Positions 44,015 through 53,912 are shown, counted from the first letter of the stretch. The stretch is DNA of 64,000 nucleotides from Lachnospiraceae bacterium (GCA_017553505.1 JAFZLD010000019.1:109709-173708), one strand, 5' to 3'. The notes: a model not told the origin generated them from the letters alone. Numbers and translations: made by a program.

Positions 44015-45046
44015 TTATCTCTGAACTCTTCCCGAAGCATCGCCGCCCGCAAGAGTATCGACTTCCTTGCGTGATGCGAAGTTAAAGTCGCCGGGGATGG
44101 TGTGCTTAAGTGCAGATGCCGCAACACCGAACTCAAGCGCTTCTTTAAAGTTCTTACCGTCAAGCAATCCGCAGATTACGCCGCCGGCAAAAGAATCTCC
44201 GCCGCCCACACGGTCCACAATCGGATGAAGGTTATATTTCTTGGAGTGATAGAACTCCTTGGTCTCGGAATTATAGATGCAAGCGCTCCAACCGTTATCG
44301 GAAGCGGAATGGCTCTCACGAAGAGATGATACGCAATACTTAAATCCGTAATCCGCAACCATCTGCTCAAAGATTGACTTATATCCCGCAAGCTCAAGCT
44401 CACCGCTTGTAACATCGGTCTTACCGGGCTTGTAGCCGAGTACGAGCTCAGCATCTTCTTCGTTACCGATACATACGTCTACGTACTGCATAAGGCCCTT
44501 CATAACCTTCTGAGCCTTCTCGGATGACCAAAGCTTCTTACGGAAGTTTAAGTCAACGGATACGGTTACACCGTGCTTTTTGGCCGCAATTAATGCCTGC
44601 TTGGTAAGCTCTGCCGCAGAATCGGATAACGCGGGAGTAATACCCGTGAAGTGGAACCAGTCTGCGCCTTCAAAAATCTTATCAAAGTCAAAATCCTTTT
44701 CGGTAGCGGTGGAAATTGAAGAATGCGCTCTGTCGTACACAACCTTGGAAGGACGTACGGAAGAACCGCTCTCAAGGTAGTAAATACCGAGTCTCTCACC
44801 GCAACGGGCGATGTTCTTGGTGCCGACATTGTACTTTCTTAATGCGGCAACGGCGCACTCACCGATTTCATTGTCCGGAACTGCGGTAACAAATTCGGCG
44901 TCGTGTCCGTAATTGGCAAGAGAAACGGCTACATTGGCTTCACCGCCGCCGTAATTGATGTCGAACTCGTCTGCCTGAATAAACTTCTCGAAATTAGGGG
45001 TGGAGAGTCTTAACATGATCTCACCCATTGTAATAACTTTACTCAT
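44015..45046 (-). CDS. kdgK: 2-dehydro-3-deoxygluconokinase (PfkB family)
   Basis: 343 residues. PfkB signatures: GGGEANVAVSLANYG at about 33-47 and DRVGGGDSFAGGVICGLL near 290, with the catalytic Asp of GGGDSFAG. It phosphorylates 2-keto-3-deoxygluconate to KDPG. The KDPG aldolase gene lies 13 bases upstream in the same unit, which supports this substrate. Together they complete uronate (pectin-type sugar acid) breakdown to pyruvate and glyceraldehyde 3-phosphate. Confidence 0.92.
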   Translation of the reverse strand: MSKVITMGEIMLRLSTPNFEKFIQADEFDINYGGGEANVAVSLANYGHDAEFVTAVPDNEIGECAVAALRKYNVGTKNIARCGERLGIYYLESGSSVRPSKVVYDRAHSSISTATEKDFDFDKIFEGADWFHFTGITPALSDSAAELTKQALIAAKKHGVTVSVDLNFRKKLWSSEKAQKVMKGLMQYVDVCIGNEEDAELVLGYKPGKTDVTSGELELAGYKSIFEQMVADYGFKYCVSSLRESHSASDNGWSACIYNSETKEFYHSKKYNLHPIVDRVGGGDSFAGGVICGLLDGKNFKEALEFGVAASALKHTIPGDFNFASRKEVDTLAGGDASGRVQR

Positions 45047-45059
45047 ACTCTTAACCTCT

Positions 45060-46025
45060 TTATTTGTTATTTACAAGGTGAACGGCGAATCCTCCGACCT
45101 CACCTTCAAGATAAATCGCATTTAACTTATCGCCCTTATAGGAAGCGGATTCTTCAATGAACTTGGCTCCCTTAACGGTCTCAAGGTAGTGTCTTGCACG
45201 AGCTACGGAATTGGTACCGATAGCGATGTGACCGTGTACTCCTCTGCCCTTAGACTTCATAGCCTCTACAAAAGAACCTGCAAATACGGAAGAATTGCCA
45301 ATCTTAGTAGTGAATCCGAAGAGCTCATCGAAGTGATTGGTAATACCTACAGCCTCATCCTCTCCGTCGCAATTGATGCCGATGTGCTTAAGGTTGAATC
45401 CGAGCATAAGTCTTACGGCTTCCTCGGTAAGCTTCTGAATCTCATCGAACTTACCCGCAGCCACAAGGTCCTTCTTAACCATCCATGAACCACCGCAGGC
45501 AATAATCTTGTCAAAAGCAAGGTAATCGCAAATATTCTTAGCGTTAATTCCGCCTGTAGGCATGAACTTAACAGCGGTGTAAGGTGCTGCCATAGCCTTA
45601 ATCATCTCAATACCGCCCGAAGCTTCTGCAGGGAAGAATTTAACAGTATCAAGACCAAGCCCAAGCGCTGCCTCAATTCCTGTAGGATTGTTGATACCGG
45701 GTACCATGGGAACACCCTTATCAAGGCAATGCTTAACAATCTTCTCGTTGAATCCGGGAGAAACAATGAACTTGGCTCCCGCAGCAATGGCTCTGTCAGC
45801 CTGCTCAATCGTCAAAACGGTACCTGCGCCCACGAGCATCTCGGGAAAGGCTTCCGCCATAATCTTAATAGATTCTTCAGCCGCAGCTGTTCTGAATGTA
45901 ACTTCCGCACAGGGAAGACCGCCTGCAATAAGCGCCTCTGCAAGGGGCTTGGCATCCTTGGCATCGTCAAGTACCACAACGGGTACGATGCCTATATCCG
46001 ATATTTTCTTAAGTATCTCGTTCAT
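45060..46025 (-). CDS. eda: KDPG/KHG aldolase fused to a VOC-like domain
   Basis: 321 residues from the ATG at 46025, preceded by AAAGGAG; a frame to 46043 adds six codons. Residues 1-205 are the aldolase barrel: the Glu is in EVTFRTAAAEE, the Schiff-base Lys in TVKFFPAEASGG, and PTGGINAKN binds phosphate. Residues about 215-321 form a glyoxalase/VOC-like domain (LKHIGINCDGEDEA ... GHIAIGTNSVARARHYLE ... GGFAVHLV). E. coli Eda has only the first part. The added domain may bind metal or a sugar acid; its role is unknown. It is first in the unit with kdgK. Confidence 0.9.
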   Translation of the reverse strand: MNEILKKISDIGIVPVVVLDDAKDAKPLAEALIAGGLPCAEVTFRTAAAEESIKIMAEAFPEMLVGAGTVLTIEQADRAIAAGAKFIVSPGFNEKIVKHCLDKGVPMVPGINNPTGIEAALGLGLDTVKFFPAEASGGIEMIKAMAAPYTAVKFMPTGGINAKNICDYLAFDKIIACGGSWMVKKDLVAAGKFDEIQKLTEEAVRLMLGFNLKHIGINCDGEDEAVGITNHFDELFGFTTKIGNSSVFAGSFVEAMKSKGRGVHGHIAIGTNSVARARHYLETVKGAKFIEESASYKGDKLNAIYLEGEVGGFAVHLVNNK

Positions 46026-46118
46026 ACTTACTCCTTTAATCAAAGCTTTTTTTCAGTATATCAACATCTGCCGACATTTTCTTTAATCAGAGTTGTTGTA
46101 AACATTGCAAAAATTGCC

Positions 46119-47225
46119 CTAGGCTTCTTTTTTCTTTTTGCCCGCGCGCTCTTTGACTTCTTCTTTAATCATTCCCTTGGCGATTTCAACGTACGAGCGT
46201 AAGAACGCCGAAAGAAATTCCTTGGTATCCTCATCAAGTCCTTTCGCGGCTTTAATCACCTGCTTGGAGTTTCTGATTAACTCCTTGGAGAAATCGATGG
46301 TGTTGTCAGCGTCGGAGGACTCAAGAAGCTTGTTTAGGTAAAAAACAAAGCGTTCAAGCTGCTCCTCATCCTTACTGAGTATCCACTCGTTAACCGTGGC
46401 AATCAGACGCTTGTGACCGTTTGACAGTTTGGTCTTTACAAGCTTTCCCTTCTTAACGGTCCACATGTACGGATTGTGCTGGATAACGCCGACGGACTTG
46501 GCATCCACAACTATGCTGTCGCCGCCGTCATCAAATAGCATTCCGACAAAAGAAGACTTGGGGATTACCTTTACCACACGTTCCTTAATCTCATCATATC
46601 CGCTTTTCCTAAGGAACTTAGCCCTGAATCCCGGGCTGTCGAAGCAATAAATTTTCTTAATACGTTTCTGAATCTCGGGGCTTGCAAACATCGCGGAGAA
46701 AATAGCCAGATTACCGCCCTTGGAGTGCCCCGCCACCATAAACTTGCCTGAAATACTGCCGGCCGCATCGTTAAGATATTTGACGCTTAAGTCCTGCCCC
46801 TTAATGTTCTTTTTAAGAGCAAGACCCATATCCTCCTGCCAGCCCACTATCGTCTCGTCGGTACCTCTGAACACGATAAGAGTATGCCCCGGCAAAAGAA
46901 AGGTAAGCGCAGCAAATTGCGTATCCTCTTCGATACGGTTAATGTACATCGCTATTTTCAAACCGGCGAAGCGAACCGAGGATAACATTGCTTCATAAAG
47001 CGCACGATTATCCTTCTCATATCTGTAATCTGAAAACAGAGAATCCCTTATCTTAGAGGAATCAATATCCTCAAGAGCGACGGGTTCCCGGCTCATGACA
47101 TCCAGAATTCCCTCGAATTTAAGATATGCGAACTGACTTAATACAAGCGCATCTTCCTTGCAAAAGCGGCGCTTGTTAAAATCATCTCCACCGTATTCTT
47201 TTATATAATCAACAATATTGCCCAT
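46119..47225 (-). CDS. Mbeg1-like (DUF2974) alpha/beta hydrolase
   Basis: 368 residues. The nucleophile elbow is GHSKGGN (about residue 160); the N-terminal NIVDYIKEYGGDDF and RFCKEDALVLSQFAYLKFEG are typical of DUF2974, as is FDSPGF later on. It is probably a lipase-like or esterase-like hydrolase; the substrate is unknown. The tail is rich in Lys/Glu (KERAGKKKKEA). It is the last gene of the long operon from 55325. Confidence 0.85.
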   Translation of the reverse strand: MGNIVDYIKEYGGDDFNKRRFCKEDALVLSQFAYLKFEGILDVMSREPVALEDIDSSKIRDSLFSDYRYEKDNRALYEAMLSSVRFAGLKIAMYINRIEEDTQFAALTFLLPGHTLIVFRGTDETIVGWQEDMGLALKKNIKGQDLSVKYLNDAAGSISGKFMVAGHSKGGNLAIFSAMFASPEIQKRIKKIYCFDSPGFRAKFLRKSGYDEIKERVVKVIPKSSFVGMLFDDGGDSIVVDAKSVGVIQHNPYMWTVKKGKLVKTKLSNGHKRLIATVNEWILSKDEEQLERFVFYLNKLLESSDADNTIDFSKELIRNSKQVIKAAKGLDEDTKEFLSAFLRSYVEIAKGMIKEEVKERAGKKKKEA

Positions 47226-47234
47226 AGGCTTTCC

Positions 47235-48251
47235 TTAGAACTTGGCGTCCAGCTTACCGATGTTTTTGATTACAAGTGACATGGAGCCGTCGCTGTTGGT
47301 GATAAATTCAACGTTACCGTTCTCATACTGATCCATGGGGATCTTAATCTCTATACCCGTGTCGGTCATAAGGCTCTGACGCTCGAAGCGCTTGGTGGTG
47401 CGCTCGCTCTGAGGCAGAATTTCTTCTTTGACCAGGTCGTACTTCTCAATCTTGTCCTGATATGCGGTGCGAAGCTCTTCTCTGTCCTTAAAAATAAGGT
47501 CTCCGAGCTCTTCCACCACAAAACCGCCGTTCTTGTTAATCTCTTCGTGAATAATGGCCTTGGCCTTCATATTAGGCTCATAGCGGTCGAGTTCATCGTA
47601 AGCTTCCGAATTAACGCTCTCGATTGCTTTCTCCACGATTTTAAGCTTCTTCTTGTCGCTGAGACGGGTCTTGCACTTTAAGAAAAGTTCGCTGAAGTAA
47701 TCTTCTTTCTTGCCGTTAATCTCGGCTTTTTTCTCTACAAGCCAAATTGCAAGGTCGTTAAGTCTGATAACGCAGGCCTCCGCAAGCTTCTGGCTCTCTG
47801 CGGGCAAAAGTTCTTTGTATCTGTATATCTCGTTACGCACGAAGTTGTTCTCGGGGATGGAACGATGGGTATACATTGCCTTGTAATTCATCTTAAGAAT
47901 GGCAAGATACTCAAGCGAATCGCTTGTAAAGCGCACCACGAAAAGGTCCGCCGAAGGTATATCGATATTGGCATTCATGATGCCGTAGAGATAAGTTGCA
48001 ATATCCTTACTGATGGGCACGAAGTTCTCGTCATCATATGCATTAAGAAGCGAGTACACTTCCGATTCCGACTTGTGAAACTCGCATTTTTTGGAGTCAT
48101 CGCCCGCAAAAATCTTGGCAATATGCTCCTTTATAAATTCCTGAAGCTCCGCTCCCGTCTCGAGGCAATCATCCGAAAGCACCGGCTCGCCTGTTGTCGA
48201 GTCAAGGATGTGGAGTATCATCTGTCTTATTCTTATTTCTTCTTTAACCAT
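47235..48251 (-). CDS. 37-kDa nucleoid-associated protein (NdpA/YejK family)
   Basis: 338 residues, the family's usual length. N-terminal IRIRQMILHILDSTTGEPVLSD and the central LFVVRFTSDSLEYLAILKMNYK are typical, as is the C-terminal ERFERQSLMTDTGIEIKIP-like stretch. These proteins bind the nucleoid; the precise role is unclear. Its ATG overlaps the stop of the DUF3810 gene by one base. Confidence 0.87.
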   Translation of the reverse strand: MVKEEIRIRQMILHILDSTTGEPVLSDDCLETGAELQEFIKEHIAKIFAGDDSKKCEFHKSESEVYSLLNAYDDENFVPISKDIATYLYGIMNANIDIPSADLFVVRFTSDSLEYLAILKMNYKAMYTHRSIPENNFVRNEIYRYKELLPAESQKLAEACVIRLNDLAIWLVEKKAEINGKKEDYFSELFLKCKTRLSDKKKLKIVEKAIESVNSEAYDELDRYEPNMKAKAIIHEEINKNGGFVVEELGDLIFKDREELRTAYQDKIEKYDLVKEEILPQSERTTKRFERQSLMTDTGIEIKIPMDQYENGNVEFITNSDGSMSLVIKNIGKLDAKF

Positions 48252-49417
48252 TAATCAGTACCGCCAAAGTAATATTTTAGTAATAAATCCACCATTCTGG
48301 AGTAAGACTGTATTCCGTCCTCCACTCCGTTAAGTGTAAGGTTCGTATCGATAAATTCGTCCGATAAACGCTTCACATCTTCCGTCTTAAACCACGCATC
48401 TTCTTCCACCGCTTTACGCGTCTCTTCCGTGATAAACATCGAGTCAAAGACAACCTTGTCCGAGATGGGCGTCAACGCGTTTCTGGCCTCGGGCTCCACC
48501 GCAAGTTCACGTCTTACCTCGATATTCACGTACGCAATAGCATCAAGTGTAGCCGAGTATTCAAAGATTGTATTACCCGAATTGATGCAGGCAAGATACG
48601 ATATAAAATTGGCCTCGTCTTCAAAGATAAAGCCTTTGAGATGTGCAAGCTCATGGCACATGGTTCCCGGAAAGTTCGTCACATACATAAGCTTGTTGTA
48701 ATTGGCTTCAAGCGAGAACGGGAAGAAATATCCGCATATCGATTGTTGGCAAAAGAAATCGGACTTGATAAGCGGTTTGGGTGTCGAATAATATCCCGCA
48801 AGCAGCTGTAACCTGTCATCCAGTATCTCAGCCTCACCCGACTCTACGCGCACCTTGGCCGCCTCACCGAGATTGGCCATGGCAATCATGGAAATGCTGC
48901 GATAATCAATGTTGTAGATTATCTCGCCCTTTTTATTTCGCTCAAACTTCTCGGCCATTTCATTGGCACGCTTTACGAGCATCTCGCGAAGCTCTATCAG
49001 GTCTTCGCGGTTCTCCACATACTCCGCCGCGGGCGTATCTTCAAAAAGAGGCGTCACGCGATACAGCATGAAGCAGTTCTGAACCTGAAGCAATATAACT
49101 ATCGCAATTATGTTAAAAAACAGATTTGTATTAAAAGCGCAAAGTTTCTTAAAGGTGTCTGTTCTCTTGATAAAATTGATTAGCCTTACTGTCCATACCA
49201 CAACCGTAAAAAGAACATATACGACCGACAAATAGATAAACAACTCACCGAGAGAAAACTTAAAGAGGCCCGTTACACGCCCATAGGTAGCATTCCATAT
49301 GGGGAATATGTGCCTCTGATAAAAGTCCGCAAAACCCTTGACCGTTATGGCAAGTACCAGTTCTATAACGGCCAGAGCTACGATTATTAACTTAAAGAAA
49401 ACCTTTCTGCGTATCAA
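48251..49417 (-). CDS. DUF3810 membrane protein with HExxH motif
   Basis: 388 residues. Three helices in the first 115 residues, then a soluble domain with CHELAHLKGFIFEDEANFISYLAC (about 243-266). HELAH followed by an E-x-x-x-N/E segment is a zincin-like metallopeptidase site, so DUF3810 is probably a membrane protease; the substrate is unknown. It overlaps the trkH end by 4 bases, which indicates coupling. Confidence 0.87.
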   Translation of the reverse strand: MIRRKVFFKLIIVALAVIELVLAITVKGFADFYQRHIFPIWNATYGRVTGLFKFSLGELFIYLSVVYVLFTVVVWTVRLINFIKRTDTFKKLCAFNTNLFFNIIAIVILLQVQNCFMLYRVTPLFEDTPAAEYVENREDLIELREMLVKRANEMAEKFERNKKGEIIYNIDYRSISMIAMANLGEAAKVRVESGEAEILDDRLQLLAGYYSTPKPLIKSDFFCQQSICGYFFPFSLEANYNKLMYVTNFPGTMCHELAHLKGFIFEDEANFISYLACINSGNTIFEYSATLDAIAYVNIEVRRELAVEPEARNALTPISDKVVFDSMFITEETRKAVEEDAWFKTEDVKRLSDEFIDTNLTLNGVEDGIQSYSRMVDLLLKYYFGGTD

Positions 49418-50853
49418 GACTTCCTCCAGGTTCCCATGTAGAAAAGAACAAGCATGGGATATACTTCAAGTCTTCCTGCAAGCATGTCAAAAATCAAAGT
49501 GATTTTGGACAGGTCGGAAAGCGTCGAATAGTTACCGGTAGGGCCTACAATACCAAGACCCGGTCCGATATTACCTACATTGGCAAGTACCGCCGAAAAG
49601 CTTGACGTAAAGTCCATGTTGTCGGCAGCAACTATAAATGTGGATACCATAACCACAAGTACATACGCAATCATAAAGGAAATTACACTTGAAACAGTCT
49701 CCTCGGAAACCGTCTGACCGTTTAACTTAACTTTCTTAACGCTTCTCGGATGAGTAAGGTGTGAAAGCTCACGGCCGAGGCTTCGAAGCAGAATAAGGAA
49801 TCTCGGCACCTTAATACCGCCGCAAGTGGAGCCCGCACATCCTCCGACTACCATAAGGAACAAAAGAATAACCTTGGACAGCATGGGCCATGCGTTAAAG
49901 TCAACCGTCGAGAAACCTGTCGTGCTGACAATGGAGCCTACCTGGAACAATGCATGATGGAAAGCATCTCCGAGGCTGTCGAATCCGCCGCGAATCTGTA
50001 TTGTAATCGCAGCCGCACTAAGGAATACGATAAAGAGGTATACTCTTACTTCTTCAAGTTTCCAGAAATCCTTAAATTTTCTTCTTAAAATCAGGAAATA
50101 CGCGTTAAAATTAACACCGCACAGAATCATGAAAATCATGGAAATGGTCTGTGCCGATCTCGAATATCCGCCGAGACTCTTGTTTAAATCCGCAAATCCT
50201 CCTGTACCCATTGTAGAGAAAGAAAGTATCAAAGAATTATAAAGCGGAAGTCCCGAAAGTAAAAAGCATGTAATCAGAATGAGTGACATTCCGAAATAAA
50301 TACCGTAAAGAATGGTCGCGGTGGTCTTAACACGAGGCACAAGCTTACCTACCTCGGGGCCTGTACTCTCCGCTCTCATAAGATGCATGTTACGACTGCC
50401 CGATAAGGGTAACACGGCCATAATAAATACAAGCACACCCATACCGCCTATCCAGTTCGTAAAGCATCGCCAGAACATGGTGGTCTTGGTAAGAGCCTCT
50501 ACATCATTTAAGATACTTGCTCCTGTGGTGGTGAAACCCGAAACGGTCTCAAATACCGCATCCACATACGAAGGAATCTCTCCGGTAGCAACAAAAGGAA
50601 TCGCGCCCACCAGAGATAGCAAAATCCATGACATGGCAACCACTACGAAACCTTCTCTTGCGTAGAACACTTTACTCTTAGGCTTAAAGTGTGCTCCCAA
50701 GGTTCCGAGTGCCAGACATCCCGCGCTGATGGCCACAAAAATCAAACCTGTATTTTCTTTGTAAAAAATTGAAACTATAACGGGAAGCAGTAAAAAGAGG
50801 CCTTCAAACTGCAAAACCCTGCAAAGGATAAATCTTATTATGGATTTATTCAT
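49414..50853 (-). CDS. trkH: Potassium uptake protein TrkH/KtrB
   Basis: 479 residues with the fourfold M1-P-M2 layout. Pore loops with selectivity glycines: TTGASILNDV, STMGTGGFADLNKS, STTGFSTVDFN and ANVGNIGPGLGIVG. It conducts K+ (with Na+ or H+) across the membrane, gated by the TrkA-type protein encoded just upstream. AGGCTGGG precedes the ATG; 16 bases separate it from trkA. Confidence 0.94.
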   Translation of the reverse strand: MNKSIIRFILCRVLQFEGLFLLLPVIVSIFYKENTGLIFVAISAGCLALGTLGAHFKPKSKVFYAREGFVVVAMSWILLSLVGAIPFVATGEIPSYVDAVFETVSGFTTTGASILNDVEALTKTTMFWRCFTNWIGGMGVLVFIMAVLPLSGSRNMHLMRAESTGPEVGKLVPRVKTTATILYGIYFGMSLILITCFLLSGLPLYNSLILSFSTMGTGGFADLNKSLGGYSRSAQTISMIFMILCGVNFNAYFLILRRKFKDFWKLEEVRVYLFIVFLSAAAITIQIRGGFDSLGDAFHHALFQVGSIVSTTGFSTVDFNAWPMLSKVILLFLMVVGGCAGSTCGGIKVPRFLILLRSLGRELSHLTHPRSVKKVKLNGQTVSEETVSSVISFMIAYVLVVMVSTFIVAADNMDFTSSFSAVLANVGNIGPGLGIVGPTGNYSTLSDLSKITLIFDMLAGRLEVYPMLVLFYMGTWRKS

Positions 50854-50869
50854 AAGCCCAGCCTTCTTT

Positions 50870-52228
50870 CTACGCTAGTATATCCTTAATGTCGACGAAG
50901 CCTCGCTCGGTGGTAACCACTACAACGTTGTCACCGATCTGAATACGGCTCTGACCGCCGGGAGTCTCTACCTGACCCTTGTGAATAATGCTGGCAATCA
51001 TAACGTTCTTTTTAAGTTTCAGGTCCGCAAGGGGTACATCAACAAGCCCGGAAGCTTCTTTGACCGTGAATTCGAGGGCCTCGGCCTTGCCTGCGTTAAG
51101 GGTGTAAAGAGTCTCGATGTTGGAGTCCAGGGTATTGTTCATGGCTCTTACGTACTTAACAACGTTCTCCGCAGCAAGGAGCTTGGGGTTAATAATACTG
51201 CCTATATTCAAATCGCTGATGATATCGTCGTAAACGTTTCTGTGAACCTTTGTGATGAGCTTGGCCTTGGGGTTAACTTTCTTAACGTATACGGACATCA
51301 TAACGTTCTCTTCGTCGTGATTGGTAAGGGATACGAAGCCTTCGGTGTTGAGGATGCCTTCCTCTTCCATCAAAGTCTTGTCGGCGCCGTCACCGTTAAT
51401 GATGATGGCTTCGGGAAGTCTCTCGGCGAGAGCTTCGCAGATGCGCTTGTCTTTCTCGATAATCTTAACTTCCACACCGCTTGACAAAAGAATGTTGGCA
51501 AGATAAACGCATATCATACCGCCGCCCACAATCATAACGTTGTGCACGCGGTTTAAATTCATCTTGGCAGCCTTGAAGAACTGCATGGCTTTCTTACCGG
51601 AGGCGATGATGGAAAGTTTGTCGCCTTCCCACACGGTAAAATCACCGTTGGGGATGAAAATCTCGTTGCCACGCTCAACCGTACAGATAAGTACGCTGCT
51701 GTCGAGCTTCTTGGGCACGTATTTAAGCTGCATGCCGCAAAGGGGGCTTTCCTTGGTCACTTCGAATTTAAGAAGTTCCACGCGGCCCTTGGCAAAAGTA
51801 TCTATCTCTAAGGCCGTGGGGAATTTAAGAAGTCTCGCGATTTCCTCGGCGGCCGCAAGTTCCGGGTTAACTACAAGGGAAAGACCGAGGTCTTCCTTGA
51901 TGAATTCTATTTCTTTCTTGTATTCGGGGTTACGTACACGCGCGATGGTGTAAGCGGTTCCCGCTTTCTTGGCAATAAAGCAGCACAAAAGATTACGCTC
52001 GTCGGAATCGGTAGCCGCAATAAGCAGATCCGCATTCTTAACGCCCGCATCCTCCAATACTTCTATGGTGGTACCGTTGCCGGCATAACCCATTAAATCA
52101 AGTTCGTCGGACAAATCCTTAACGAGTCTTTCATTAACGTCGACTACGGTTATATTATGACCTTCTCGGCTTAATGATTTGGCAATGTCTGCGCCGACGT
52201 TACCGCATCCTACAAGTACTATCTGCAT
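50870..52228 (-). CDS. trkA: Trk potassium uptake regulator TrkA
   Basis: 452 residues: two RCK_N/RCK_C pairs in tandem, as in TrkA. First NAD-binding motif VGCGNVGADIAKSL at residue 5, second MIVGGGMICVYLANIL near 233. The RCK_C parts end each half (DFTVWEGDKLSIIASG, QIGDNVVVVTTERG). It binds nucleotides and gates TrkH. The double-length form distinguishes it from KtrA. Confidence 0.94.
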   Translation of the reverse strand: MQIVLVGCGNVGADIAKSLSREGHNITVVDVNERLVKDLSDELDLMGYAGNGTTIEVLEDAGVKNADLLIAATDSDERNLLCCFIAKKAGTAYTIARVRNPEYKKEIEFIKEDLGLSLVVNPELAAAEEIARLLKFPTALEIDTFAKGRVELLKFEVTKESPLCGMQLKYVPKKLDSSVLICTVERGNEIFIPNGDFTVWEGDKLSIIASGKKAMQFFKAAKMNLNRVHNVMIVGGGMICVYLANILLSSGVEVKIIEKDKRICEALAERLPEAIIINGDGADKTLMEEEGILNTEGFVSLTNHDEENVMMSVYVKKVNPKAKLITKVHRNVYDDIISDLNIGSIINPKLLAAENVVKYVRAMNNTLDSNIETLYTLNAGKAEALEFTVKEASGLVDVPLADLKLKKNVMIASIIHKGQVETPGGQSRIQIGDNVVVVTTERGFVDIKDILA

Positions 52229-52252
52229 ATCTATACTCCTCTTTGTAACTGT

Positions 52253-52984
52253 CTATACGGGTTCTTCCTCGATGAGGATTCCCTCTTCTTTAGCCCTTAA
52301 TTTACAGCCTTCCTTGGCGTTGCCGATTTCACAAATCGTAGCCTGGTCCTCTGAAATACAGCCCTCGCACGCGGGACAGGGCATTGATGTTCCGCATATG
52401 TCACGCGGTACGCCCTCGTTACGTGAATTGTGCTTGCAGTCAAAGCACCAGCATTTCTTACATTGCTTAAAAAGAATCTCCTTGGGGCCGCCTTTGTCTG
52501 CCTTGGGTTCGGGTTCCGCGGGCCTCACGGGCTCAATAGCGGGTTCGGGCTTAGGCTCTTCCTCAACGGGCTTCGCCTTCTCTTTAACCGATTTGGCCTT
52601 GGGCTTATCCTTAGCCTTCGCAGGCTTAGAAGCTTCTTCGACAGGCTTTAACTCTTCCACTTCGGGCTCGGGCTTCTCAGCCGTCTTCTTAGGCTCAGCC
52701 ACGATAGGTTTAAACTCTTCTCTGATGGGCTCCGCATCCAGAGCGACGGGTGAGGTCTCGACCTTCACTTCCGTAACAGGCGCCGCCTCGGTCATATCGC
52801 CTAAATCAAGCGTCAACTGCTCGGGCTCAGCCTCGGAAACCTTAAACTTGGAACCGCTTTTATCCACGGGCTTAAGACGCGAATTACCGGGTTCCCTTAC
52901 CCTTACGGTCGCGCCTTGAGAGTCTGTATATTCATTTAATAATCCAAGAAAGTCTAACTGACCTTCGTAAACTTTTTTAGACAT
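52253..52984 (-). CDS. Cys-rich zinc-finger-like protein with Lys/Pro/Glu linker
   Basis: 243 residues. The N-terminus has GQLDFLGLLNEYTD and, about 40 residues on, QLTLDLGD; both resemble bacterial beta-clamp-binding motifs (Qx[ILM]x...). A long linker rich in Pro, Lys, Glu and Ala follows (about 75-165). The C-terminal 75 residues hold eleven cysteines in pairs (CKKCWCFDCKHN, MPCPACEGC, ICEIGNAKEGC), likely a metal-binding module. No family recognised. It overlaps the glycosyltransferase gene by 8 bases and lies 24 bases before trkA. Confidence 0.7.
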   Translation of the reverse strand: MSKKVYEGQLDFLGLLNEYTDSQGATVRVREPGNSRLKPVDKSGSKFKVSEAEPEQLTLDLGDMTEAAPVTEVKVETSPVALDAEPIREEFKPIVAEPKKTAEKPEPEVEELKPVEEASKPAKAKDKPKAKSVKEKAKPVEEEPKPEPAIEPVRPAEPEPKADKGGPKEILFKQCKKCWCFDCKHNSRNEGVPRDICGTSMPCPACEGCISEDQATICEIGNAKEGCKLRAKEEGILIEEEPV

Positions 52985-53912
52985 TCTGCTTCCAATACGC
53001 CTTATTACCCGTAATCTTACGCACCAGCTTATAAGGCAATTTCATATAGTTCTTTCCGAGCTTATATCCCAAAAGCTTAAATACGCATTGCATTCCGAAA
53101 GGAAAAATAAGCAATGGTCTTCTTAATCTATTAAACCGCTTTAAGGCATATTTTACAAGTCGCTTTCCTTCGGATTCGCTCTTAACTGACTCAAAAACCT
53201 CCGAATGATCGGCCTGGGATACGCCTAAATCAAAGTTTCTTCTAAGCTGTGTCATCAGCGAATAATTGTGTGAATGATACACCTCTGCGTCCGCCGCATA
53301 AGCTACCTTTAAGCCCTTAACAAGCGCGTCATGGGCAAAGACCATATCCTCATTGAAAATGGCAGGCGCCTTAAAGCCTCCCACCTCCGCATATAAGCTA
53401 CGCCTGTAAGCCGCGCACACATCCGAGCAAAAGAAAGCCTTAATACCTAACCTCTCAATGTCCGAAGCACTCTTCACGGAAGGCTCGCCGGGATAATTGA
53501 ACTCTCTGGTAACGTGCTCGATTACACCCGCGTTCTTTCGCGGAAGTTGCCTTGCGAATGCCACCGCAATGTCACTATCCTTCTCAAGATAAGCCACGAG
53601 CCGCTCCACCAGCGTATCGTCCTTGGGGATAGCGTCCTGCGTCATCATTATCACTACATCCGCATCGCTTTTCTCCATTGCCATATGCCTCGTACCGGCG
53701 TGGTCGAAGTCCTTAGGGTCAATATGATACACTTCCGCATCATACTCCGATGCATCAAAAGAAACCCGTTCCACAAACTGCTCATACCACTCTCTTCCCG
53801 AGTTAACAAGTATGATGCGATTTATTGAAAGGGTCTGCTTTCTGAGCATTTTTATAAGTGTTACAAATTCCCCCGGTGGTTTATAAAGGGGAATTACCAC
53901 ATCTATTGTCAT
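52977..53912 (-). CDS. Family 2 glycosyltransferase
   Basis: 311 residues. The GT2 fold starts at VVIPLYKPPGEFVTLIKMLR; the nucleotide-sugar acidic motif is VIMMTQDAIP (about 90-99), the acceptor-side motif is AIFNEDMVFAHDALVKG (about 190). The pattern resembles rhamnosyltransferases. A membrane-proximal basic C-terminus (RRPLLIFPFGM) follows. It acts after the priming transferase encoded upstream in the same operon. Confidence 0.88.
   Translation of the reverse strand: MTIDVVIPLYKPPGEFVTLIKMLRKQTLSINRIILVNSGREWYEQFVERVSFDASEYDAEVYHIDPKDFDHAGTRHMAMEKSDADVVIMMTQDAIPKDDTLVERLVAYLEKDSDIAVAFARQLPRKNAGVIEHVTREFNYPGEPSVKSASDIERLGIKAFFCSDVCAAYRRSLYAEVGGFKAPAIFNEDMVFAHDALVKGLKVAYAADAEVYHSHNYSLMTQLRRNFDLGVSQADHSEVFESVKSESEGKRLVKYALKRFNRLRRPLLIFPFGMQCVFKLLGYKLGKNYMKLPYKLVRKITGNKAYWKQNV

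Noticed and set aside
52430-52651. Plus-strand Phe/Leu/Gly frame opposite the Lys/Pro/Glu linker
   Set aside because: Antisense reading of a low-complexity linker.
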